NCBI GenBank assembly: GCA_015680685.1
Contig: MNCI01000556.1
Location: 623,810 to 687,809, forward strand
DNA: 64,000 nucleotides
Source: Gnetum montanum
Taxonomy: Eukaryota; Streptophyta; Gnetopsida; Gnetales; Gnetaceae
Reading direction: 5' to 3'
A program made the translations under genes and the position numbers. Below the pieces are notes generated by a model, which had not been told where the DNA came from, searched no databases, and saw only the letters and a program-made list of their open reading frames with translations. This document shows, in pieces, positions 35,381 through 47,180 of the stretch (position 1 is its first letter; each line of letters starts with the position of its first letter).

Positions 35381-35386
35381 AATAAA
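35381..35386 (+). terminator. Poly(A) signal of solo LTR
   Basis: AATAAA, 180 bp after the TATA box, consistent with a short R region. Confidence 0.45.
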
Positions 35387-36482
35387 GATTTCAGCCTCTT
35401 TGTCATGGTCCTGTGAGTTATGCATTTCATTTTTTGTTTTGTTTAAATTGTTTAGCTAGTGGTTTAGATAGTATCATCCTTGGCAAGTAATTTTGGGATT
35501 TTTAGATTGCTCTTACTGTTCTTGTTGCCCGATAGAAATTTCTATTAAAATTTTGCCATAGAAGCGCTTGTGTTTAAAAGCCTTAAGAGCATTTTAGTAG
35601 TAAATTTCATTATTGTGCAACGTGTGGGAACTGCTATTGGGATTGTTGTAAGAGAGCCTCTGTTTGTAGTCACGCCGTTGAACAATTCAGTAGTCGAGAG
35701 GGTTCAGAAAATCTTTGGTATTTTGATGGGACCAGAATAGCTTCTTTTTATCTTTAAAGTGAATTCTCGTGGTATTTCAATCAGAAATTGTCAAGTCTTT
35801 TAAAGGTTCTGTTTGAATGCAATCGTTGACATCTATTATCTAGTCAAAATGGAGTCTCGTACGTGGTAGTTTACGCAGCAATTTTTGGTAGCATAATAGG
35901 ATTGTCTTGAAGATATTGCTTGTTTGAGCCTTGGAAGTTTGAACAATTCGTAGATATTGAATTTGGGATAGCTTTATTGCGAAGTGTTTACTCGTGTCAT
36001 TTTACCTTGTTTAAATATTTGAGGTCTACACAAATCTGCTTTCTTTTCTTTTCTGCTTATTTCCATCGAATCTTGCTCTATTTCTAGTTTTCTTGTGGAA
36101 CTATCTCTTTCTCTGGGGAAAATTAGGAGTAGATTGCGGAGTTGTGCTCAAATGTTTTTGCAAAATTTTATTTGTTACAAGTAGGTATTATAAGGACTGC
36201 GTAGACTAGGCAGTTGAACAAAATAGGAAATTTTCAAGAACTCACAGTACTTGGCAAAGTTGGCTGAATCTCTTTAAAGTAAGTCATTTGTAGTTCACAC
36301 ACAACGCAATTGTTACATTTTACACAACCACACGCCGCAACAGCACACACACATACTCACATTAACTACTGAGTTTATTTGGAGGTATCTAGGCCTTGGT
36401 GTTGCCAGAGACCAGCAGGCACCTAAATCCTGTTCGAGGACACTCGTTGACGGTCGCATCCCAAACGGTCGCCAACAATAGG

Positions 36483-37595
36483 CTACTCTCCCATTTCTCT
36501 CTACTACCTCAAAAGGATCAATGTACCTAGGAGCAAATTTTTAGTTTCGGCTAAATCATGTAAGGTCCTTTAAGAGAGAAATGTAAAGAAATACATGATT
36601 CACAATTGAAAACTCCCATAGTCTTTGGCATTGATTAGCATATGCTAATTGCCTATCTTGTGCAACTATTAATTTTTTCCGAATCACTCAAACCAACTCT
36701 ATGGTCTATCTGACTAAATTTATGCTGAATGATATCCCAACATAAAGGTGTTCTACATGAACTATCATATAAAATCTCATATGGTGTTAACTACAAACTC
36801 TCCTACTAACTATTATTATATGAAAATTTAGCCAGTAGCATCCAATCCCAGCTATCTCTATATTTCAAATCATAGGCTCTCAACATATCGTCAAAATTTG
36901 ATTTACCCACTTAGTCTTCCATTTGTTTGTAGATAATATGCCAAACTCATGTTTAGTCTCATATCCATGTCCTTCTAAAATTCCTACAAAAAATGTAACT
37001 TGAATTAAGAATTTTTATCACTAATAATTTTTTTGTGGCACATCATGCAATGGCACTATGTCTATAAGAAAGAGATGTGCAATCTCTACTACACTCATTG
37101 ATGCTCATGTGGCAAGGAAATGGGCAAGCTTTATCAATAAGTCAATAATAACTAATATAGCATCACATCCACTATGAGACCATGAAAGATCAATAATAAA
37201 GTTTGTACTAATGGAATCTCATTTTCACTAAGGAATATCATGGAAATGTAAATATCCCCCAAGCCTTTGATGCTCTATCTACATTTGCTGAAAAATCAAA
37301 CATTGAGAGACATACTCCCCTACATTCCTCTTCATAGTATGCCATCAATACATCCATTGTAAACCTAGATGCATCTTCTAACTACCTAAATTCATTTATT
37401 ATCTACTCATGTGGGTGTCATCCATCAACTAAATTTGTAAAGCTTTTGAAACACATACTCAACCATCCCTTCATAAGAAACTGTAACTATCCACAAAGAA
37501 TGATCCATTAGAGGTGATCTGCTATCTCAGTTTAGGACATCATGAATGATGCTATTGTTGCTCTCAAATTTGCTTCAAAAAATCTCATTGGATCA
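36483..37595 (-). pseudogene. Tekay/Del-like integrase and pol spacer, decayed
   Basis: Minus-strand words include FAPRYIDPFEVVERNGRVAY (family LAPRYIGPFEIL.R.G.VAY), FDDMLRAYDLKYRDSWDWML (family LEDMLRAC...GSWD..L) and AQDRQLAYAN. Many stops. The left end reads DPMRFFEANLRATI and rejoins the RNase H end at 44615 when element 3 is removed. Confidence 0.75.
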
Positions 37596-38384
37596 TGATG
37601 AGTGGCGAGGTACCCCTACACTCAACCATACGAATATGATTGTCTCATGCACGATCCGGTCGAACTCCAAGGACTAAGTGCTTACGTGCCCTAATGGAAC
37701 ACTTAAGGTTAATCAATTGCTATCTTCCCAAACTTACTTGTATTGTCACGGTTGTATGGTTAAGTAATCTTGAGGTATATGATTTTTATATCTTTTATCT
37801 TTTTAATTTCTTATGCTAATAGGGGAAGGGTGAAGAGAAGTAAATGACTAACTTCCATTAACAATTCACTAACTAAGTTCTAATTTTCCTAACACTGGTA
37901 TCCATTCCCACTTGCCGCACACACCCTAAACCAATGCAACGCTACTGGGATTACCAAATGCTATTCATTATTGGATTATCAAGCATTGCACATGTCTCGA
38001 AGCAATCGTAGTGAGTGTACTTAACTAGGAGAGTCAAGGGTTGAGAGAGATTAATTCAACAATAATTAATTTCTATTTAGCTTAGTCCACATGCTACAAG
38101 GCTTATCAGAAATTTCGTCTTTATTGCCATACACAAATGTGTACTCAGGTACAATTTGCTCAAATAAAGATCCATTCACTTTAAGACTCCTACTACGAGC
38201 ACATGGAAATTATTCTAACTCTGAAATTTTAAAACTGCTATAGTTTGGCTAAGGGTCTAAGTCTAAGTACCTAAAATAGGGAAATCCACCTCTTATTTAT
38301 AGACATTGCGGTGGGCCATGATATCGTGTATGTAATATCGCGAGGGTGGACGCGATATAGCGGATGCGATATCGTGGTTCATCA
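37596..38384 (-). repeat. 3' LTR of element 3
   Basis: 789 bp, TGATGAGTGGCGAGGTACCC...TCATCA, with TACCCCCATGAC after it. Against the 5' LTR I count about 16 mismatches in the first 190 bp by eye, nearly all transitions, so the insertion is not recent. Confidence 0.9.
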
Positions 38385-40400
38385 TACCCCCATGACTAAA
38401 TAAAAATGCATCCTCAAGTTCCTTACAAAATATTGGGAAGGTATGGGATTATTCACTTGAATGACACTAATGGTGAATGGGTTGACATGTGAATAGATCA
38501 TCATTACAGTACATGAAAAAATTAGTGTTCATGACAATAAGAGTGAACACTATACGCATCTGACATCCAGCCTTATTTCGCAACTGAGAGAGAAGAGAGA
38601 AGAGAGAGAGAAAAGAAGAAGTATGTTGCTACCAATGCCAAGATTATGCTTTTCGTTGTCCATCCATAAGTGCGCCATCAATCTTGTTCTTTGCATAACT
38701 GCTCCAGCACTAGTCCATTTCAAGTGTTCCCTCTAGATCCAATCCATTGTTGTATGCTTTCCATCTATGCACACAACACAATCTTATATTAGCAAGGGTA
38801 AATGAATCACAATGCAGTTGATACCTTACCTTAGTGTAAGGTCCATTGGCTGAGTTGTGATATGGTTGATGTGTATTTTGGAGATACAACACTAGTGACT
38901 ACCCAAGTTGTAGGGGTTAAGAGAAAATCGAGAAAAAATTGGATTAGGACCCCCATGACTGAGAGCAAACCTTCGGTAGTAGGAGAATGGAAAAAGATAA
39001 GATGGAGAAAAAGAAAAAATGACAACGCTGATAAAATGGATGTTAGGGATGGAAATGAACAAAATAAAAGTTGATTGCAAAAATGTTTAAGGTAAAGAAA
39101 TTAACTAATGCACCAAATAGGAATGTCAGTGGGTCCTCCCCAAAGTAGGCTCATGCCCTCAATGCCCTCACAATCTCACATTCAAAGAGTCCGTAGGCTC
39201 TAGAAATGTCATTTGGAAGTAAGAGTTAAAGTCTTAACCACAAGAATTTACCAAAAAATAAAATAATGTATCAACCAAAATATGGATTATTGATACAACT
39301 AGCAATGAGGTGAGAAATGGAGAAAGTAGGATGGAAAGAAGAGAATGGAATGGAGTCTCAAGAACAAGATGGTGCACAGCCCCTTGTGTATTAATGGTTA
39401 ATGTGACTTAGTAGATCTCATTTCAAATCCATCCTCAAACCAACCACATCTAGCGACTTCGTATTAATACATTCAGCCAATCCATCGACTTGAAGTAACA
39501 TGAATGCCGCTGTCAAAGAGTCACCACCATTCTGATGAAATGAAAAAGGAGATAGTAGGAAGCAAGAAAGGGCCTTAGTTAGAGGGAACATGTTTGTTTA
39601 GTTCCATAACTAGTACTTGTAGCCTAGGTGAGTATTTCATCTAAGGGGTGTGCTTTGAATTCTTACTTCTCTTTTTTTTTTTTGTGAGAACCACACCATG
39701 CAAAGACTTATTATTTTTATTAGCTTAGCTTCCCGATATTGGAGCAGCGTTGGAATGTTAAGGAAAACTCCAGAAGAAAATATCCAAGCACCCAAGAGAA
39801 TGGCCAGCACAAATGCATCAAATCCCCTTGAAATCACACCCTTTTCAATCCTTGAGTCCTTCCTTAGTTTGAGAAATGCCCAGTCACTGATTCATTGATA
39901 GTTCTTATTATTTAAGGAAAGGGACTGTACACTTCCAAGCTAAGAGAGACCATAGAAATTCATGGATGTATGGGTGATGTGGACTCATTGCCTGTTATAT
40001 CAAAAGAACCATACCTTAGTATCAACATTATAACACAAAGGTAAAAACAAAACATTAGCAATTAATGGAATACAATTCATACCATCTTCAGGAGCACTTA
40101 TTAGGTGAAAAACTTAACAAAATAAATAAACACAATAATAAATGAAAAAGCATGAATGATGTTGTAAAACAAAAACGAGAAAAGTTAAAGAAATTTGTAA
40201 AACAGAAATGTGTAAAACAAAAACTTAAAAAGGAACTGAGGGCCTTGATTGATCAGCATAGGTGGCCATCTCCCCCATGACTGAGTTGAAAGGAGGAGAT
40301 CCGAAATAATGAGCGAGGTCATCCTCTCTCAGAGGTACTATGTGCATTGACTATTCTAGATTTATGATAAGGTTTGGCTTGTTGCACATCAACTAGTATT
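38385..40400 (-). other. 3' spacer of element 3 with splice-acceptor-like tract
   Basis: Non-coding spacer between the remains of pol and the 3' LTR. On the minus strand a C/T run of about 40 nt ends in CAG at 38584-38586 (plus strand CTGAGAGAGAAGAGAGAAGA). Element 4 has the same at 57860. The conserved purine-run block is at 39128-39154. ORF3 is absent. Confidence 0.6.
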
Positions 40401-40588
40401 CTCCTATCGGAGAATTTGTTTGAATTTTTTAGGAGTTTCCAACTTCCCAAAATTGATATATTTAGGTTAATGGTTGAAAGTTGACGACACTCTTGCTCCA
40501 GTGCATCTATGACTTCTACGTGGGTGCAAGTTGGTCCCCTAGTTAGTTCCATGCACGTTGGTGAGTTGCTCTCTTGATTAGCTATCAA
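40401..40588 (-). pseudogene. Protease-RT linker of element 3 at deletion joint
   Basis: Reads MELTRGPTCTHVEVIDALEQ, matching MELTEGLICAYIDSIDTLEQ of element 4. It then joins spacer sequence at about 40400, marking the right edge of the pol deletion. Confidence 0.7.
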
Positions 40589-40599
40589 CCACTGGGTGT

Positions 40600-41075
40600 C
40601 TTCTTGTTGTGTGGTTGCTATATAAAGACATTTTTGTATGTTAATTTCTTGGGCACACTAGTTGCATGCAGGAAATGTTGAACATTCCTGTACATAATCA
40701 CCCCCTATATCACTATATGTGATGCATGGAACTTTCTTCTTCTCGATCTTTCCAAAAGTGTTTTCCTTAGATAATTCCTAGGCATGCGTTTATGGTACTT
40801 AGCCATGCCCTCCCCATTATTATTGGGAAGTCCCCTTTGTCATTGGTTACTTATATCACTAGGAAATCAGCTAGGTATGACCAACCACACATAGTGGTAA
40901 TGATGTCCTCCACCAGTCCCAAGGGAACAGTGATGGACTAGTTAGCCAGCTCTAAGCGAATATTTCTCTTCTTTAGTGGAGGCAAGTTCTAGGCTTTATA
41001 CATATCTTGTGATATTAAGTTGACTCCAGAACCTGAGTCCAAAAGAGCTTTACATGGTTCATTCCCAATGAATTA
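40600..41075 (-). pseudogene. Retroviral-type protease of element 3
   Basis: The active-site word LLDSGSGVNLIS is intact at about 41030 on the minus strand, unlike the copies in elements 1 and 4. The protease cuts the element polyprotein. Stops downstream (for example MYKA-stop) and frameshifts make the domain non-functional overall. Confidence 0.65.
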
Positions 41076-41083
41076 GAGATAAA

Positions 41084-43260
41084 TCAAAGGACTTCCAGGA
41101 TCAGAGAATTTCCTGGGAAGGTGGCCCTCTTAATCCAGTCAGTGAAGGTATGTGTTAACATAACCATATGCATTAAGCTTTGTTTTTGGTTTGAAGGGAG
41201 CTTTGAAGCCTTATTTGATGGAGAAGTGTTCAGAGGCTCAACTGCTTGTGGTTGTGAGAGCTTGGTTGGATTTTTGGTTCTGAAGAAAGGTCTTCTCTTT
41301 GTACAGTTGTCAAAACTAGTAGTGGGTTGAAGGTTTACAACTCTCGTAGAATTGCGTTGTTGCGGCTGAGTGGGGAGTTCCCCTTGCATTGTTGGAGCAA
41401 GTGGTAATGGAGCTATCGGTGTGAAAGTTGTGGATGGATTTGGAGGATGGTATGTCTGTGGGTTGTCTCGCCTAGGAGAAGGAGTCCTATAATACTCCTG
41501 AGCTTGGTAGTGACGTTGTGGTGTCACGTGATCAACAAAGTCACGTGGAGAGATTGGTTGCTGCATGTAATAGCCATATGGATCTAGTTGCCAGTAAGGG
41601 TATTGTTGGCTTGGTGGTGGCATCCACCATGACTGTGGGTATTGCCACTATTGGTGTTGCTCAATAGGTTGTGGTGGAGTTCCACTTGGATAATATGTTA
41701 AGGGTTGGTGGAACTACCTTAGGTTACCTTGCAGATAAGGTAACCGTTGAGGTGCTTGCCATTTGTTAAGTCATGGGTTAAGTGCATACAACCCAAACTC
41801 TCGTAGATGTGAGATTACTGGGAAATATCCCTTAGGATGGTCATATTGGCATATCTCACATCCACCATCATTGTTCATATCAGAATCCACAACCTCCTTG
41901 GTGATAGCCATTTTACCCGTACCTTTGTTACGTGCATGGTCCATGTCCCTCTTTTTCTTTTTGTTATAGTCACTACTTCACTACTTAGACTCCTCTACAA
42001 TTTTGAGAACAGTTTCAAATCTACTATCTAGGGAGTCCCACATCTAATCTACCTTTTTTGATACTTCTATAATTAATTTTTGGAGTGGAAAGGTTTTCCT
42101 ATGCACCATCTCTTCGAGTGGTGACTCTTCCTCCTCCTCATAGAATCTCACTCCCCTTTTTCAAACGGAAGGATCGTGGTTGTACTCTTCCACACTTTCT
42201 CTCTTACGTAGCTCTCCTTGGCTATTTACTCTAGCAATCTAATAATCTGATGAAACCTAAGATCTGATAATCTCCTTAGGACATATGTTCCAAGGCTTCT
42301 CCTTGTTTCATGCCTAATTCCATCTACGATATGGCGTAGTTGATCTTGATGCAAGTAACCATGGCCTAGGCAACGATGTAATAGTGCATAATAACAGCCC
42401 ATGGCAGCATCCAAGGGTTCATGATTTCCCTACTTCCATCTTTGGATTTTCTTTCGCAGGTTGGACACCCATGAGTACTTTTGATACTTATCATTAAATA
42501 GTTCTAGCATTGTACTCCACCTTTGAATGGATTTCGATTTTAAGGATTGGTACCAGCTTTCTACTTCTTTTACTAGTGTCCTTAGGAACAACTTTATTTT
42601 TTTCCATTCATTCTCGATGTTTTGCAAGGCACATGCATCATGAAATGCTTTTAAGTGGTTTTGAGGATCAGCGTTGTATCCTCCCTCAAATCATGGGATG
42701 TTATTCATGTCTAACCTCTTGATCCTACTATCTTTTGGTGCCTTGTGGGAATTCTTATGGCCTCCATGATGTCTAACATGCTTCGGGTTGCAAGTAGGGG
42801 TTCTTCATGATCATTTCTTTCATAGCATCTATGATGTCTACGTGGTTCCCTACTCTCCCTTCTTCCATGTCGTGATTCTCTAGAGTGCCCTCGTCCTCGT
42901 TCTTGACTCTCTCATTGAGGTTTTTCACTCTATTTACCTTTGTCCTAATGGTTAGGCTCCTTATGACTATGTCATGATACTGAAGGAGAGGGTGAATATG
43001 GCAATGAAGATGAAGAAGAAGGAGAACCATCGTCATGGCGATGTTCCCTACCTTCTCTTCAGTGGTCTCGGCCTTGATCGTGATTATGATCAGACTGCCT
43101 GCCCTTATCATGTGTTTTTGTTCCCTTGTTGAACACTTGATGTTCATGGGGATCAGAACCAGGATTTTGAATCGTGGAGTGAAGGTTCTGATACACCACC
43201 TCCTCACCATCATTAGGTGGGGGAACATCATTTTGTGTAGAACCTATCAAAATAGGTTCA
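41084..43260 (-). pseudogene. gag of element 3
   Basis: From the right: GSTQNDVPPPNDGEEVVYQN start, an RGRGHSRESRHGRREG-like basic region, the helical gag domain (WYQSLKSKSIQRWSTMLELF ... AMGCYYALLHRCLGHGYLHQ), an acidic EEE stretch, and a zinc-knuckle-like CEICQYDHPKGYF (41800-41850; the element 4 copy reads CEIYQYDHPKGCC). Last is a 179-residue open proline/tyrosine/glutamine-rich C-terminus (41084-41623). Frameshifts separate the blocks. Gag builds the particle and binds RNA. Confidence 0.75.
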
Positions 43261-43817
43261 CACCCTCAATTTCGCTTAAGATGGGTGGAGTGTTATGGTG
43301 TCCTTTGCCCTTCAACAAGTTATAGTATCTCTCCTATCGCAAGTCCCTTTAACATTGCGCTTCTGTGGGATGGTAATCCCTTGTGTCATAATCACACACA
43401 ACGTATTCTACATATAACTGTAACATGCCTACTCAATCGAGAGCACGAAGAAGCATGTTGGGGACTTCTCCATCTAGAGGCAACACTATGCTACCCTCCA
43501 AGTCTCTTCAACGCAGTTGTTCATCTTGATGGAGAATAAAGGTAAAGTTGGGTACATACTAATCATGATGAATATATACCACAAAAAATTGTTGAGGAAC
43601 TGGCAGATCTTGGTTATGTGTGTTGTGCTTTTGATTGTCTCTTGTGTTGGTCCTAGGTGGTGAAGTGCTTTTGTGGGAAGAAAAAGATATTTTTGTCTTG
43701 TTCGGTGTGTGATTTACCGTTGTCTTATTTTTCTTTTGATCAACCCTAAGGGTTCATTCTATCTTCCCAATGATATGGATGGTCTCCTATGTTCTACGTA
43801 GTGCACAAACAACTAAG
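43261..43817 (-). other. 5' leader of element 3
   Basis: Untranslated leader before gag. It matches 3960-4140 of the older fragment. A KEKTTVN-like basic reading near 43700 is not convincing as coding. Confidence 0.5.
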
Positions 43818-43835
43818 TCCCCAACAACGACACCA
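43818..43835 (-). promoter_or_regulatory. Primer-binding site of element 3 (tRNA-Asp type)
   Basis: The minus strand reads TGGTGTCGTTGTTGGGGA one base inside the 5' LTR. It differs from the plant tRNA-Asp complement TGGCGCCGTTGCCGGGGA at four positions, all C-to-T. tRNA-Asp priming is characteristic of Athila elements. Confidence 0.7.
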
Positions 43836-43836
43836 A

Positions 43837-44614
43837 TGATGAGTGGTGAGGTACCCCTACACTCAACCATACGAATACAAGTGTCTCACACATAATCCGG
43901 TTGAACTCCAAAGACTAAGTGCTTACATGCCTTAATGGAACACTTAAGGTTAATCAATCGCTATCTTCCCAAACTTACTTGTATTGTCACAGTTGTATGG
44001 TTAAGTCAGCTTGAGGTATATGATTTTTATATCTTTTATCTTTTTAATGTCTTATGCTAATAGGGGAAGGGTGAAGAGAAATAAATGACTAACTTCCATT
44101 AACTATTCACTAACTAAGTTCTAATTTTCCTAACACCAGTATCTGTTCCCACTTTCCGAACACACCTTGAACTAGTGCAACGCTACTGGGCTTACCAAAC
44201 GCTATTTATTATTGAGTTACCAAGCATTGCACATGTGCTCAAAGCGGTCGTATTGAGTGTACTTAACTAGGAGAGTCAAGGGTTAAGAGAGATTAATTAA
44301 CTAGGAAATCATTTAAATATAAATAGTAATTAATTCCTATTTAGCTTAGTCCACATGCTGCAAGGTTTATTAGAAAGTTCATCTTTATTACTGTATACAA
44401 ATGTGTGCTTAGGTACAATTTTCTCAAATAAAGATCCATTCACTTTAAGACTCCTACTACGGGCACATGGAAATTATTATAACTCTGGAATGGTAAAACT
44501 ACTATAGTTTGGCTAAGGGTCTAAGTCTAAGTGTCTAAAATAGGAAAAGCCACCTCTTATTTATAGACATTGCAGCGGGCTGCGATATCGCATACGCGAT
44601 ATCGTGGCTCATCA
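43837..44614 (-). repeat. 5' LTR of element 3
   Basis: 778 bp, TGATGAGTGGTGAGGTACCC...TCATCA. The U3 tip holds GCGATATCGCATACGCGATATCG, a near-palindromic cluster split across 44581-44604. The reversed TATA is at about 44560. Confidence 0.9.
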
Positions 44615-45245
44615 TATCATCAATTTATTAAGCTTACTAATCACTCTACTCAATGCATCAACTATTTTATTATTCTTTCCAACCATGTATTTAATAGTGA
44701 AATCAAAGTTAGCAAGCATTTTCATCAAACTACAATATCGCAAGTTTAATTGTTGCTTACTTATAAGATATTACAGGCTCTTATGGTTAGTCCAAATAGT
44801 AACATGCTTCCCATATAGATAATGCTAGCAAATATTTAATGAAAATATCACAACACCCAACTCTAGATCATGCGTAGAATATCTAGCTTCATGAAACCTC
44901 AATTGATGAGATACATAAGCCATAATGTGTCCATCCTAGCATCAACACACAACTAAATCCATCTTGTAAAGCATCAATGCTAACATTATATGAGTGTTGT
45001 GATCTAGGAGATACTAACACTGGAGGAGCCACCAAGCTATGCCTTAACTTCTCAAATGCAACTTGACAAGCTAAGCTCCAAACAAAATTATTTTCCTTCC
45101 TCAATAATTGAGTCAAAGCAGATGATATTTGATAAAAATATTTCACAAACCTACAATAATAACCTACTTATTCCAAGAAGCTCCATACCTCTACTACTGA
45201 CTATAATACAGGCCAATCATGAAAGTTCTAGGGAAATGGGAATGT
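44615..45245 (-). pseudogene. Tekay/Del-like RT end and RNase H
   Basis: On the minus strand: SVVEVWSFLE-VGYYCRFVK, then SALTQLLRKENNFVWSLACQ, FEKLRHSLVAPPVLVSP, YSTHDLELGVVIFSLNI, HYLYGKHVTIWTNHKSL and NKIVDALSRV. These are standard chromovirus RT-connection and RNase H words (family YPTHDLELAAVV; TDHKSL; ADALSR). Homology ends at about 45245 where L1 sequence begins. The 5' half of this element is not in the window. Confidence 0.8.
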
Positions 45246-46140
45246 GACATTCAACTTTATAATCCATATGTAGTGATTATCGACAATAATAACAAAGAGA
45301 TATGATGATAAAGGATCATCTTGCCAAATGCCCTTCCCTAGGAAAGATTCTTGAGATATCTATCCTTTTAAACAAAACTTAAAATCTAACTATAGAAACC
45401 ATTAACTTGATCATCTCGTAGAATCCTCTAAAAAATTCCAACTCCTTCAGGATGAGAAGTAAGACATCCCAATCCACCTTATCATATACTTTTAATAAAT
45501 TAGTTTGAAAAAGAAAATTTCCTATTTTTGAATATAACCATAATGTAAAGCCTCATTTATTGTAATGAAACTATCAATAATATTTCTCCCAAGGATGAAT
45601 CCTAATTGATCCATGTCTATGATATTAGGTAGCAAGGGCTTCAAGTGATTTATCAGAAGCTTGAAAAAATTATATAAAAACTATGATAAAGACTAATAGG
45701 CCTACAATCTTTTGAGGATCACACTACCTCTTTGTTGGCTAGCTAGACAATGAAGGTATTATTTCAAGTTTTGGAAAAAGTACCATACTTGAATCATGCT
45801 GAAAAAAGACCCTCAAAATCCTTTCCAATGATATCAAAATAGGCTTTGATGCATTAGAAGTTCCAACCATCCAACCCATACATCTTGTGATTTAGTATCT
45901 CAAATAATACTAAATAAATCTCCTCTCTAGATAGTCTTGCCTACAAGAACTCATTATTAATAGGGAAAACTAAGTTGGAGATCATACCTTTCAATAATCT
46001 AGGATTAACCCTCTCATTCTGATCATACTGGTTCCTAACAGATGCAATCACAACCTAGAGATCCTCTTGGGAATTTGGGAAAAATTTGATCAAGGATCTC
46101 TTTTGATTTTTCCTGTTTGTGATAATATGAAAGTAGGCAG
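45246..46140 (-). pseudogene. L1-type LINE reverse transcriptase (truncated)
   Basis: Minus-strand words in order from 46140: NQEDL, then LNHKMYGLDGWNF (family KAPGPDGF), KDCRPISLYHSFYIIFS (family CRPISLCNVIYKI), LLPNIIDMDQLGFILGRNII, LKVYDKVDWDVLLLILK (catalytic-Asp block, family LDLxKAYDxVxW) and DDPLSSYLFVII (family QGDPLSPYLF). The sequence stops at about 45246 before the FADD box. Stops and frameshifts are present. Confidence 0.75.
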
Positions 46141-47180
46141 AATTTTGATCTCCTTTCTTTAGCCACCTCTTGTTAGAGCATTGTTTCCAATAGACATCTT
46201 CCTTATGAGTTAACATTGTTACCTATTTTTCTCTTACAACTAGATCTTGCATAATGGAGTCTCATGCTAGTAACAAATATTATCTATTCTTGGATCTAGT
46301 CCACCTTTTGCAAAGAAACTTGTATCATTGGGAGAAATGTTTGCCTCCACTACTAAAAGAAAAATCATCAAAACATCACAAGCTTTTTTGATACTCCATG
46401 AGATCTAGGACTAAGCCCCTCCATGTTCCAACTCTATACTAGCTTAATCTGAAAGCATTTCTTAGAAAGTTATATATTCTCAAATTTAAAAGTTGATTGA
46501 CTAGAAGTCCTATTTTCCCATTTAGAGAGGATGGATCTATGATCTAAAAAAATCCATGGTAGGGCCTTCCCAACCAAGTGGCAAGCAATCCAACATGACT
46601 TGGAAAGAAAGAACTGGTTAAGATAAGAGGTTGTCCATTTGTTATTAGGTGCTAGTAATTTCTTGTGAAACAATAGAGGAGAACCTTGAGCTTCATCAAA
46701 TATCCAATATGTTCTAGGTTATCAAAAAAAGACTCTTCATGTTCTAAGCTAATGAACTAGACCTTTCCTCCCATTGCCTTATGAAATTTTAATCTCCACC
46801 AATAACTCAATCCTTCTTAGCTTCAAGCTTAAGTACCCTTCTTTTGAACTCATTGCTAGGATCTAATAATAGGATCATAGACATTCAAAATATTTAATCC
46901 TTCTCCCATGATATTAACCATATTAAGAGAAAAAACTCTATCCTAAAAATTTAGATTATTTTGCTAAAGATAGACTAGTCCTCTACTAAAACCTTGAGCT
47001 TGAACCTTAGACCTTGTTCAACTAGGCCAAGAATCCCATTGAAAAACTTCTATTTTTGTCTCTTGAAGAAGAGAAACATACAAAAATTAGGTTTTCTATG
47101 GTCCCCATAGACTAGCACAATTTCAAGATAAGATATTCATATTATTAGAAGCATTTGGGCAACACTATCCACTACCATAC
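46141..47180 (-). pseudogene. L1-type LINE endonuclease and linker
   Basis: The minus strand has WKQCSNKRWLKKGDQNSAYFH (split family word, W.KxGDxNTxFFH) near 46180. The open stretch 46470-46673 reads FLDHRSILSKWENR, matching the endonuclease C-terminal SDHxPI block. Further right are fragments of the earlier endonuclease. The endonuclease nicks target DNA in active LINEs; this copy is broken. Confidence 0.65.

Larger units (their letters stand above)
34123..36482 (+). mobile_element. 2.35-kb solo LTR with ATAGG target duplication
   Basis: The insert 34128-36477 begins TGTTGGC and ends GCCAACA, a perfect 7-bp inverted end. It is flanked by ATAGG at 34123-34127 and 36478-36482. Removing insert and one ATAGG restores continuity of the Tekay integrase frame. 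A TATA box (35201) and AATAAA (35381) give plus orientation. It has no internal genes, so it is either a solo LTR from recombination or a very short non-autonomous element. If the TATA is the promoter, U5 after the poly(A) signal is about 1.1 kb, unusually long. The superfamily is unknown. Confidence 0.85.
37596..44614 (-). mobile_element. Athila-like element 3, pol-deleted, with both LTRs
   Basis: Complete ends: LTRs at 37596-38384 and 43837-44614. Flanks are GATCA (37591-37595) and TATCA (44615-44619), four of five matching, a decayed target duplication. Inside are leader, gag, protease and linker, but RT, RNase H and integrase are missing: homology jumps at about 40400 from the integrase C-terminal flank to the protease-RT linker. 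It must depend on relatives for movement. It lies within the Tekay-like pol region. Confidence 0.9.

Noticed and set aside
42773-43231. 152-residue minus frame as the true gag frame
   Set aside because: It is a shifted frame; the overlapping frame from 43250 (GSTQNDVPPPNDGEEVV) matches gag in the other copies.
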